This document shows positions 30,391 through 38,099 of a DNA stretch of 38,099 nucleotides, one piece after another; within the stretch, counting starts at the first letter, position 1; the number at the start of each line of letters is the position of its first letter. The notes under the pieces were generated by a model. It searched no databases, was not told the origin of the DNA, and saw nothing but the letters and a program-made list of their open reading frames with translations. The translations under genes were made by a program, and so were the position numbers. Source of the stretch: Microcaldota archaeon (GTDB lineage Archaea > Micrarchaeota > Micrarchaeia > Micrarchaeales > CABMGC01); contig JAJYVC010000003.1 of NCBI GenBank assembly GCA_021792235.1, positions 960 through 39,058 on the forward strand, given 5' to 3'.

Positions 30391-32697
30391 GTGATCAAAT
30401 CAATCGAGCTTAGGAACTGGAAGACGCACAAGAACACAAAGCTCGACTTCTCCAAAGGAACAAACATACTTATAGGGCAGATGGGTGCAGGCAAGAGCTC
30501 TTTGATGGATGCAATATCCTTCGCACTTTTCGGTACTTTCCCTGCAATACAGCATAAAAGGGTGGGCGTGAGCAGGCTGATAAGGAACAAGCCCGAACAG
30601 GAAAAGGAAGCCCACGTCAAATTGGGCCTTGAGATAAATGGGGAGAGCTACCTGATTACAAGGGAACTGGATCTCAAGGGAAAATCGACTGCAACCATAG
30701 AGAAAAATGGTGCATACCTCCAGTCGCAACCTGAAAGGGTGACTGAGGAAGTGGAGCGGATACTAAAGACTGATTACGACCTTTTCTCAAAGGCAGTGTA
30801 TTCTGAGCAGAACCAGCTGGACTACTTCCTGGATCTTCGGGCTTCCGAAAGGAAGAAGCAGATAGATGGGCTGCTCGGCTTGGACAGATTCGCAACAGCG
30901 CAGGACAATGCGACGTCGTTGCTGAATAGGATAAGGGACATGATATCAGACAGTGAAAGGATAGCAAGGGAATTCGATATAGACAAGGCAGCATCGGAAT
31001 TGCAGGAGATGAAGTCGAGTCTCGATATGCTGAGAACTGAAAAAACCAATGCCCAGGAAGGCGTAAAGGCGCAGAAGGAAGTGAAATCGAAACTGGAATC
31101 CGAGGCGTCGTCCCTCAAGGAAATGAGGGTCAGGAAATCTGCGCTGATGGAGGAGATAAAAAGCCTTAAGGATAGGATATCTCTCCTTGAAGCAGAGATA
31201 AATAAGACAGACCATGCTGCCCTCCGCAAAAAACAGGACGTAATTGAAGAGAAGAATCATATACGCAGCGAGATTGAAAATCTAAACCGGCTTGAGAAGC
31301 GAGTATCAGAGGTGGAGAGCAATGCAAATAAGGAGATTGGCAGGCTAGTCTCTGAAATAGATGGTGCGAGGAAGGATGCAGCTGAAAAGATTAGAATAGA
31401 TAAGGAGCTCGAGAAAAAAAGCAGCATGGACATACAGAAGAGCATGGCAGAATGCAATAGCTCCATAGAAAAAATCTCAGATGATCTCGCGCATTCAAGA
31501 TCCATAGTGTCGGAGACAGAGAAGCAGCTCAAGGACCTGGTAGATCATTTGGGCAAATGCCCAGTATGCGAACGTGCAATTGATGACCAGACAAAGGAAA
31601 GGATAAAAGAGTCAAAGAGTAGCCTAATACGCGAACACGCAGCGAGGTTGAAGACCCTTGAAGCAGAGCTGCTCAAGAAAAGATCTGAGCTGAATGGTCT
31701 CACGACCCTTCAGGCATCTGTTGCATCTCTGCAAGAGAGCAGGAAACGCTATCTGGGCGCAGAGGAGAGGATAAAGGGGCTCGAATCAAGGCTTTCTGCA
31801 GCGAAAGTACAGCAAGAAAAGTCAAAGAAGGAACGCAACGATTTCATTTCAGAGATTAATTCAGCAAACGAGAGGCTGCGCAAGTCAACTTCTGAACTCG
31901 ATGCAATAGAACGCATAGAAAGGCACACTTTCGAAAAGGAAAGAATGTCAAAGGAGCTATTGGCTAAGAGCCAAGCATGTAATGCCATAGCAGTTGATGA
32001 CAGAAGGATAGATGAGATAGAGGTACGGCTGAGGAACGCCGTAGCAGAGATGAGCAGGTACGAAACCATCCTGGATTCTGCCTTCAGAGGCATAAGGGAC
32101 AAGGAGATGCAGATAGGTGCAAAGGAATCAGAGATGGCACGGATAAGGAGGATACACGACGACGTGAAGGCCAAGAAGGAGCTCGTGGAGAATCTCTCGA
32201 AGTTCAAGATGGCATTATCAGAGACGCAGTCAGCGCTGAGGGTAAAACTCATCAATTCCATAAATGAAGTGATGCACGGCGTATGGAAGGAGCTTTATCC
32301 GTATGGTGACTACGAGAGCGTGATACTTGATGCGTCAGAGAGTGGTTATGAGCTCAAGGTGAGGACCATCGTGAACAACGAGCATGTCTGGGAAGATGTC
32401 GAAGCGATAGCAAGCGGAGGCGAAAGGAGCACTGCCTGCCTGGCCATGAGGGTTGCGTTCTCCCTTGTGCTCGTACCAAACCTCAAATGGCTCATATTGG
32501 ATGAGCCGACGCACAACATAGACCGGCAGGGCTTGTCGAAGTTCGTTCAGATGTTCAGCGAGACGCTGCCGAGCATGGTGGATCAGGTGTTCATAATAAC
32601 TCATGACGAGATGCTTAAACAGGTGAACGACGCCAAGATATACGTACTAGACAGGAACAAGGAACTGAATCAGGAGACGATGGTGTCTCAGGGATGA
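30391..32697 (+). CDS. rad50: Rad50-like DNA repair ATPase
   Basis: 768 residues; the ATPase of the Mre11-Rad50 double-strand-break complex. N-terminal lobe: IELRNWKTHKNT, Walker A GQMGAGKSS (29-37), Q-loop YSEQNQLDYFLDL. A long coiled coil (about 170-630) folds at a zinc hook, C390-P-V-C393. C-terminal lobe: ABC signature IASGGERSTACLA, Walker B WLILDEPTHNID, and the switch His in FIITHDEML. It is shorter than Pyrococcus-type Rad50, mainly in the coiled coil. GTG 30391 start. Mre11, HerA and NurA, which usually lie beside rad50 in archaea, are not in the window. Confidence 0.92.
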   Translation: MIKSIELRNWKTHKNTKLDFSKGTNILIGQMGAGKSSLMDAISFALFGTFPAIQHKRVGVSRLIRNKPEQEKEAHVKLGLEINGESYLITRELDLKGKSTATIEKNGAYLQSQPERVTEEVERILKTDYDLFSKAVYSEQNQLDYFLDLRASERKKQIDGLLGLDRFATAQDNATSLLNRIRDMISDSERIAREFDIDKAASELQEMKSSLDMLRTEKTNAQEGVKAQKEVKSKLESEASSLKEMRVRKSALMEEIKSLKDRISLLEAEINKTDHAALRKKQDVIEEKNHIRSEIENLNRLEKRVSEVESNANKEIGRLVSEIDGARKDAAEKIRIDKELEKKSSMDIQKSMAECNSSIEKISDDLAHSRSIVSETEKQLKDLVDHLGKCPVCERAIDDQTKERIKESKSSLIREHAARLKTLEAELLKKRSELNGLTTLQASVASLQESRKRYLGAEERIKGLESRLSAAKVQQEKSKKERNDFISEINSANERLRKSTSELDAIERIERHTFEKERMSKELLAKSQACNAIAVDDRRIDEIEVRLRNAVAEMSRYETILDSAFRGIRDKEMQIGAKESEMARIRRIHDDVKAKKELVENLSKFKMALSETQSALRVKLINSINEVMHGVWKELYPYGDYESVILDASESGYELKVRTIVNNEHVWEDVEAIASGGERSTACLAMRVAFSLVLVPNLKWLILDEPTHNIDRQGLSKFVQMFSETLPSMVDQVFIITHDEMLKQVNDAKIYVLDRNKELNQETMVSQG

Positions 32698-32712
32698 CTT
32701 TCGAGGTACGGG

Positions 32713-33744
32713 CTAGATGGTGTCTAGGCCAAAAGAGCTATCGGACTTCTCCTCCGTCCTTCCCAGCACAGAAGAGCCGCTCACCCCAGTGAATATGGCT
32801 ATTACCTCTATATTATCTCCGAATTCTGGATCGAGCCTCGCACCCCATATGACGTTTGCGTTAGGTGCGCTCCTTGAAGTGAGCTTCTCTCCAATCTGAT
32901 TGGCATCGCCCAAAGTCAAGCCCGGTCCGCCGGTTATGTGCAGAAGCACGCCAGTAGCATTTGAATAATCCACATCAAGCAGCTTGTTCTTCAACGTGTC
33001 CCTAACTACATCCTCGACTCTGTTTGAGCCTCTCGCGCTGCCCACGCTTATCATCGCGAGACCTCCAACTGACATTATCGTCCTTACGTCGGCGAAATCC
33101 AGATTTATCAGGCTGGGTTGGGTTATCGCCTCGGTTATTCCCCTCACCGCCTTCATCGTTATCTCATCAGCCATAGCAAAGGCCTTCTCCATGGGCAGGT
33201 TGGGATACACCTCCACGAGTCTTTGGTTGTCTATCACTATTAGCGTGTCTATGTGTTGTCTGAGCTTCTGTATCCCCTTCCTTGCAATCTCAAGCCTTAC
33301 TCTCTCCAGGGCGAAAGGTATGGTCACTATGCCTATGACTATGGAACCGTTGTCCTTCAGTGTCCTGCCTACCACGGGTGCGGCGCCTGTGCCCGTGCCC
33401 CCTCCCATTCCGGCGCACAGGAATGCCATGTTGAGGTCGCGTGTGAGTATCTCAAGCTCGTTCTTTGAGAGGTCTGCAGCCTTCTCCCCTATATCCGGAT
33501 ATCCTCCCGCACCCAGTCCGTGTGTAAGCGCGCCGCCAAGCATGAGCTTTGTTATGTTCGGATTCATCATATTCAGCTGCTTTGAATCGGTATTGAATGC
33601 GAACAGCTTCGCGCCTTTTATGTCAGCGCCGCTAAGCCTCTGCACCGTGTTGTTTCCTCCACCGCCCACACCGACCACCCCTATCCTGGGCTTGAAAAGA
33701 TCATAGTCCTCAAAATCCGATCCATGCATCGTGCTTTCTTCCAT
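32713..33744 (-). CDS. ftsZ: Cell-division protein FtsZ
   Basis: A 343-residue tubulin-like GTPase that forms the division ring. GVVGVGGGGNNTVQRL at the N-terminus, the tubulin signature CAGMGGGTGTGAAPVV, the T7 loop NLDFADVRTIM and the C-terminal domain with VIWGARLDPEFGDNIEVIAIFTGV are all present. The C-terminal tail is short (LGRTEEKSDSSFGLDTI), with no clear conserved binding peptide. Start ATG 33744; 33729 is a second option. It converges with rad50 (15 bp between stops) and diverges from polX. Confidence 0.95.
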   Translation of the reverse strand: MEESTMHGSDFEDYDLFKPRIGVVGVGGGGNNTVQRLSGADIKGAKLFAFNTDSKQLNMMNPNITKLMLGGALTHGLGAGGYPDIGEKAADLSKNELEILTRDLNMAFLCAGMGGGTGTGAAPVVGRTLKDNGSIVIGIVTIPFALERVRLEIARKGIQKLRQHIDTLIVIDNQRLVEVYPNLPMEKAFAMADEITMKAVRGITEAITQPSLINLDFADVRTIMSVGGLAMISVGSARGSNRVEDVVRDTLKNKLLDVDYSNATGVLLHITGGPGLTLGDANQIGEKLTSRSAPNANVIWGARLDPEFGDNIEVIAIFTGVSGSSVLGRTEEKSDSSFGLDTI

Positions 33745-33854
33745 GATGTCGCCAGAGATTATTTGTTCATACCGAATTAAAAACCTTTCCTGTATTCAGC
33801 GTCGGATTTCTTGGCTGCAAGAAGGCTTTAATTTGTTGGGCGGCAAATCATATC

Positions 33855-35579
33855 ATGTACAACTCCCAGATTGCGGAAATGCTCAGCGAGATCGCGGACA
33901 TGCTGTCCCTCGACGAGAAGGATAGGAAGTTCGAGGTGCGTGCGTACAGGAAGGCAGCACTCACCATATCTGGGCTGCAGGAGGACGTGGCCGAGATCTA
34001 CAAGAAGGGTGGGATCGATGCAATCATGGAACTGCCAGGCATAGGTAAGGGCATAGCAGCATCGGTCAAGGAGTACATAGAGACTGGAAGGATGTCCAAG
34101 TTCGATGACCTGAAGAAAAAGTATCCTCTCGATTTTAAGTCGCTTACCAGCATACAGGGAATGGGTGCCAAGAAGGCCTTCAAGCTCTACAAGTATCTCA
34201 AGATAAAGGACGTGGATGACTTGAAGAGGGCAGTGTCAAAGCACAGGATAAGGGACCTAGGCGGATTTGGGGAGAAGAGCGAGGAGGACATAAGCAAGGG
34301 CATAGCGATAATGGAGGCAAGCATGGGCCGCATGGCCCTGGGAGCGGCACTGCCTGAAGCTGAGGATATTGTAAGGAAGCTCAACGAATCTGGTCTTGTC
34401 GGGAGGTCAGCCATAGCTGGGTCGACAAGGAGGATGAAGGAGACTGTGGGAGACCTTGACATACTTGTGACCTCTTCAAAGTCAGAGAAGGTCATGGACT
34501 TCATATCCAAGATGGAAGAGGTGGAGGATGTGGTCCTCAGTGGTCCGACCAAGATCACTGTGCGACTTAGGATAGGTCTCAATTGCGATATCAGAGTCGT
34601 TGAACAGGACAGCTTCGGTGCTGCGTTGCAGTACTTCACAGGCAACAAGGATCACAATGTCAAGGTAAGACAGATAGCCATACGGCTCGGATACAAGCTC
34701 AACGAATACGGCCTGTTCAATAAGAATGGCAGGAATGTGGCTGGAAAAGACGAGGAAAGCATATATAAGAAGCTGGGCATGGAAATCATGGATCCCGAGA
34801 TGCGGGAGGACAGGGGTGAGGTAGAGCTTTCGCTGCAACACAAGATACCAAAAGTGGTGCAGCTGGGCGATATGGTTGGAGATCTGCATGTGCACACAAA
34901 CCACAGCGACGGATCTGCTACCATACTTGAAATGGCCAATGCAGCAAGGGAAATAGGCAGGAAGTACATAGGCATATCTGACCACTCAAAGAGCGAGTAC
35001 GTTGCGCACGGGATGGACGACAAGCAGTTCGAAAAGCACCTCTCCGAGATAGACAAGGCAAACGAGAAGCTTGAAGGAATAAGGCTGCTTAAGAGCGCCG
35101 AAATAGACATACTCAAGGATGGAAGCCTTGATCTCAGCAAGAAGACTATATCGCTGATGGACTACACTCTGGCAAGCATACACACAAACCTCAACATGGG
35201 CAGAGAAGAGATGACAAAGAGGGTTATTTTAGCAATGGAGAGCGGATACGTGAGCATATTTGCGCATCCCACAGACAGGATTATCAATGTAAGAAAACCG
35301 ATAGACATAGACCTTGACAAGGTATTCCAGGCTGCTGAGGATAATGGCGTTATCCTGGAAATCGACGGATACCCAGACAGGCTTGACCTCAATGATGAGA
35401 ATATAATGAGAGCGAGACACTATAAGGTGAAGTTTTCCATAGATACTGATTCTCACAGTCCTGCGCACCTATCACTTATGAGATACGGTGTGAGCACCGC
35501 AAAGCGCGGCTGGCTTACTCCTGACAGGGTCGTAAACACACTTGGCGTAGATAGGCTTGTGCGACTGTTTAGGCGTTGA
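33855..35579 (+). CDS. polX: Family X DNA polymerase with C-terminal PHP domain
   Basis: 574 residues; a gap-filling repair polymerase. Residues 1-~70 form the 8-kDa-like domain; two helix-hairpin-helix motifs follow (MELPGIGKGIAASVKEYI, SIQGMGAKKAFKLYKYL). The palm is seen in AIAGSTRRMKETVGDLDILV, with two catalytic Asp in GDLDIL and the third in NCDIRVVEQDSFG. The PHP domain (about 340-570) has GDLHVHTNHSDGSA, GISDHSKSE, LASIHTN, IFAHPTDR and IDTDSHS, the full metal set for 3'-5' exonuclease or AP-endonuclease activity. Normal length for the bacterial/archaeal type. Confidence 0.95.
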   Translation: MYNSQIAEMLSEIADMLSLDEKDRKFEVRAYRKAALTISGLQEDVAEIYKKGGIDAIMELPGIGKGIAASVKEYIETGRMSKFDDLKKKYPLDFKSLTSIQGMGAKKAFKLYKYLKIKDVDDLKRAVSKHRIRDLGGFGEKSEEDISKGIAIMEASMGRMALGAALPEAEDIVRKLNESGLVGRSAIAGSTRRMKETVGDLDILVTSSKSEKVMDFISKMEEVEDVVLSGPTKITVRLRIGLNCDIRVVEQDSFGAALQYFTGNKDHNVKVRQIAIRLGYKLNEYGLFNKNGRNVAGKDEESIYKKLGMEIMDPEMREDRGEVELSLQHKIPKVVQLGDMVGDLHVHTNHSDGSATILEMANAAREIGRKYIGISDHSKSEYVAHGMDDKQFEKHLSEIDKANEKLEGIRLLKSAEIDILKDGSLDLSKKTISLMDYTLASIHTNLNMGREEMTKRVILAMESGYVSIFAHPTDRIINVRKPIDIDLDKVFQAAEDNGVILEIDGYPDRLDLNDENIMRARHYKVKFSIDTDSHSPAHLSLMRYGVSTAKRGWLTPDRVVNTLGVDRLVRLFRR

Positions 35580-35633
35580 ATAATCAAAATTTCGTAGCAA
35601 ACGCTTAAATATGCTCCAAAATGACTTCATATC

Positions 35634-36950
35634 ATGCGGATATTTGGGATTAAGGATCGCCACGTTTCAGCAGATGGACAGTCTGAACTCAAGGCGCAGG
35701 CAAGGCCAGCAGAATCTCTGCAGGAGCCCAAAGGCGATGCGAAAAGACTCACGGATGATGCGACGCTGCTCCCCAAGCTTAAGGAATTTTATGTTCAGCT
35801 TGCGAGTCCGTTCATAAACAAGGAGGAAGAGGCAAAGCTCATAGCCCTAGCGCTTGTGGCTAAGGAGCATGTGATGCTCGTAAGCGAGCCAGGCACTGCG
35901 AAATCAGCGCTTGCGATAAGGGCAGGAGAGCTTACAGAATCCAAGGTGTTCAAGAAGCAGCTTAGCAAGTTCACCGATCCCGCGGAGCTCTTCGGCCCTC
36001 CAAATGCAAAGCTAATACTCGAAGAAGGCAAGTTCCAGATAGTGACCACAGGAATGCTGCCTGAAGCGGACATAGCATTCATAGATGAGATATTCAGGGG
36101 AGGATCTGCCATAAGGGACACGCTGTTGCTCATAATGAATGAGAGGGTTATGTTCAATGGCCAGGAGACTATTCCAGCACCTGTCAGAACGGTGATCAGC
36201 GCTACAAACTTCGTCTCATACGACGAAGAGGATCAGGCGCTCTACGATAGGTTCATGCTCAGGCACTTCATATCTCCGCTGGCCAAAAAGGATTGGGGAG
36301 GACTGGTTCAGGCTACATGGAATGTCGAATTCAACAGGACAGCCAGCGTCAAGGAACCTGTGCTTACTCTGGCAGACCTTGATGCGCTCTACGACAGACT
36401 AAGTAAGGTTAACAAATCCAACGTTAAGGATATACTTGAGAGTATATACGAAAAAGCCGAGGAGGTGCTTAAGATCCATATAACTGACAGGAGGAAGGGA
36501 AGGTCGCTGAAAATGATAGCGGCAAGCGCGCTGCTAGAGGGCAGGACCAAAACTACTGTAGAGGATCTGATGGTCCTGAAATACATAATACCTCACGATG
36601 AGGAAGAAGCTGCAAGAGTCACTGCAATGCTCGAAGATATAATATCTCCGGTAAACCACATAAATCGGCTGTCCAGGATAAACGAGAACATGGTTAGTGC
36701 AATTGACCAGTTCCGGCAGGATCCATCCGTTGTAAAAGATATAGCTCACGACCTGGAGGTTACTGCGAAGGCTTCCGAAGAGGCTAAAAAGCTCATAGGT
36801 CTTCATTCTGACAAGGAACTGAGGAGGACTGCAAGGGCTGTGATCAGATCTGCAAAGGAGCTATCATCCCTTCTCAGCGACCTGAAGGCGGAGAGGGAAG
36901 CAAAGGCTGCCGAGCTTACTGTGGTGGCGAGGAATGAGGTGTACGGCTGA
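35634..36950 (+). CDS. MoxR/RavA-type AAA+ ATPase
   Basis: 438 residues. After a 50-residue variable leader: VMLVSEPGTAKSALAIRAG (Walker A), FTDPAELFGPPNAK, ADIAFIDEIFRGGSAIRDTLL (Walker B), ISATNFVSYDEEDQALYDRF (sensor 1 and Arg finger). The FTDPAELFGP and FIDEIF-GS phrases place it near RavA. The C-terminal ~130 residues are helical. RavA-like ATPases act with VWA-domain partners to remodel proteins or insert metals. Leaderless start: TTAAATATG at 35606-35614 lies ~24 bp before ATG 35634. Its TGA overlaps the ATG of the next gene (TGATG), typical of a coupled ATPase-partner pair. Confidence 0.9.
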   Translation: MRIFGIKDRHVSADGQSELKAQARPAESLQEPKGDAKRLTDDATLLPKLKEFYVQLASPFINKEEEAKLIALALVAKEHVMLVSEPGTAKSALAIRAGELTESKVFKKQLSKFTDPAELFGPPNAKLILEEGKFQIVTTGMLPEADIAFIDEIFRGGSAIRDTLLLIMNERVMFNGQETIPAPVRTVISATNFVSYDEEDQALYDRFMLRHFISPLAKKDWGGLVQATWNVEFNRTASVKEPVLTLADLDALYDRLSKVNKSNVKDILESIYEKAEEVLKIHITDRRKGRSLKMIAASALLEGRTKTTVEDLMVLKYIIPHDEEEAARVTAMLEDIISPVNHINRLSRINENMVSAIDQFRQDPSVVKDIAHDLEVTAKASEEAKKLIGLHSDKELRRTARAVIRSAKELSSLLSDLKAEREAKAAELTVVARNEVYG

Positions 36951-38099
36951 TGGCCGTAGCCACCAAGAACGAGGAATTGAAGAAGCAGGGAAAGGTATCT
37001 GAAAGTTCCTTGAAGGGAATAGACCCGTCAGCACATGCAGACAAGTATCGTTCAGATGATATAAGTCATATCATAGAGCAGCTCACCGGAAACAAACTAT
37101 CAAGCGTAATGCTGAATGATATCTTCAACATGCTCTTCCTGCCACATCCAAGGCTCAGGGAGGGCTATCCGGAGCAGGACAAGGATTACTATGAGATGAT
37201 GTCAAGCCTTCTGCCACAGATACAGGCATCAGGCATAAAGTCTCGCACAGTGTCAAATGTGGAAGCTAGTACTGTGGCTACAGTGAACATAGCCATAAAC
37301 TTGATCAAGTCGCTGGAGGAGATGGCTGATGGACAGAATCCACGCGGACAGCAAGGCCAGCAGAACCAGCAGCAGTCCGGAGGGCAGCAGCAGAACGACG
37401 GATCACAATCAGGCCAGCAGTCTGGAAATCAGCAGAATGCAAACAGCCAGCAGGGCCGTCAGCAATCCCAGCAGAACCAGCAAGGCCAGCAGAATATGCA
37501 GCAATCAGCAAGCCTGAGCCAACGACAGGATTCGGATGACATAAATCCTGGCGATCAGGCTGATGCCGCGGAACTGCTCAAGAAGCTGCTGGAAAACAGC
37601 GCGATGATGAAGGAGCTGCAGAAGATGCTTGAAGACTTGCGCAAACAGATGCAACAACAATCCCGTTCAGGCATGATGTCCAACCTCTCAACCGGCCAGG
37701 TTCCGGAGAAGGCTGCCGAAGGCGCCATGAAGAAGGGCGGTGACCAGAATGAGAGTATGAAGGACCTTCAGGATCGCGCATCGCAGGCTGGAAAGGATCC
37801 CGGGAGCCTGGAGTTCAACAACTATGATGCCCTAGCATCGTATATCTCGAAGAGAACGGATATACGCGACCTGCTCAAAGTGCTTACCGGCATCTCCAAC
37901 CCTATGTCAACGACGAAGGATGACAGTCACTTTACAAGAGGCGAATATGGGGGATACGAGATAGGTTCGGATTTCAGATCCATAGCCGCATCAGCATACG
38001 CTTATCCGAAGGAGGTACTCTTTGCCCTGTACTCTCAGAAGAAGCTTCCGAAGTATGAACGGGTGGTTAGGGAGAATGAGAAGATAAGGTATGTCATAT
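36950..38099 (+). CDS. Gln-rich partner of the RavA-type ATPase (likely VWA protein), cut by window edge
   Basis: 383 residues seen; the frame runs off the right end. The N-terminal ~125 residues are helical (HIIEQLTGNKLSSVMLNDIFNM). Residues ~128-187 are a low-complexity Gln/Asn/Gly/Ser stretch (repeated GQQ, NQQ, SQQ). A helical segment with KMLEDLRKQMQQQ follows, then YDALASYISKRTDIRDLLKVL and a region ending SAYAYPKEVLFALYSQKKLPKYERVV, which is where MoxR-linked VWA proteins lead into their VWA domain. The metal site DxSxS would lie just past the edge, so VWA is inferred from position and coupling, not seen. No signal peptide. Confidence 0.7.
   Translation, partial: MAVATKNEELKKQGKVSESSLKGIDPSAHADKYRSDDISHIIEQLTGNKLSSVMLNDIFNMLFLPHPRLREGYPEQDKDYYEMMSSLLPQIQASGIKSRTVSNVEASTVATVNIAINLIKSLEEMADGQNPRGQQGQQNQQQSGGQQQNDGSQSGQQSGNQQNANSQQGRQQSQQNQQGQQNMQQSASLSQRQDSDDINPGDQADAAELLKKLLENSAMMKELQKMLEDLRKQMQQQSRSGMMSNLSTGQVPEKAAEGAMKKGGDQNESMKDLQDRASQAGKDPGSLEFNNYDALASYISKRTDIRDLLKVLTGISNPMSTTKDDSHFTRGEYGGYEIGSDFRSIAASAYAYPKEVLFALYSQKKLPKYERVVRENEKIRYVI

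Noticed and set aside
37330..37505. CRISPR-like or tandem DNA repeat in the Gln-rich stretch
   Set aside because: The similarity comes from repeated CAG/CAA codons in one open frame; there is no constant repeat with unique spacers.

Overview
The window is archaeal DNA, most likely from a DPANN archaeon of the Micrarchaeota (ARMAN-2-like) type. The domain is secure: TBP, RpoF (Rpb4), ribosomal protein L21e, aEF-1beta, Rad50 with a zinc hook, archaeal phosphoglycerate mutase, DUF2070 and DUF655 are all present, one tRNA has an intron, and most genes have a TATA box about 26 bp before the start codon. The phylum is inference from gene style and cannot be fixed without a tree.

Layout: 1-750 is the edge of a probable integrated element, a tyrosine recombinase cut by the left edge and lying just 3' of tRNA-Asp. 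814-3837 holds a frameshifted secreted/membrane protein gene and, divergent from it, a fused sucrose-phosphate phosphatase/sucrose-phosphate synthase. After an intron-containing tRNA-Tyr, 4046-8209 encodes a membrane-anchored double AAA+ ATPase joined without a gap to a NuoM-like proton-channel subunit. 8206-11697 (minus) is a lipid-carrier operon: UppS, DUF2070, then a dolichol/phytol kinase-like protein. 11858-14318 (minus) is apgM-eno, and with pyk at 15513 this gives all of lower glycolysis from 3-phosphoglycerate to pyruvate. Apt and a DedA protein lie nearby.

17624-20055 is an information-processing block: a TBP made of only one repeat, L21e divergent from it across a partly palindromic TATA region, a HAD phosphatase, and the rpoF-DUF655 pair. 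20180-23093 carries two paralogous ankyrin-repeat proteins and a MoxR ATPase. 23094-25539 has an ACT-domain protein diverging from three related GNAT genes. Each GNAT gene has a TATC-N4-GATA inverted repeat upstream, and two of the three promoters are clearly copies of each other. 25571-29745 holds an M20 deacylase, tRNA-Arg(CCT), a DDAH-like hydrolase, a DsbA-like exported protein without its CxxC, and an unknown membrane protein. 29787-38099 holds tRNA-Arg(GCG), Zn-ribbon protein/aEF-1beta/Rad50, FtsZ, PolX with a PHP domain, and a MoxR/RavA-type ATPase translationally coupled to a Gln-rich partner that runs off the right edge.

The observations I would follow first are the single-repeat TBP (with ordinary TATA boxes all round it), the GNAT operator family, the membrane AAA+/NuoM pair, and the order-reversed SPP-SPS fusion. 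No CRISPR array, rRNA or IS element was seen. No stretch longer than 300 bases lacks a gene; the longest gap is 28908-29193.
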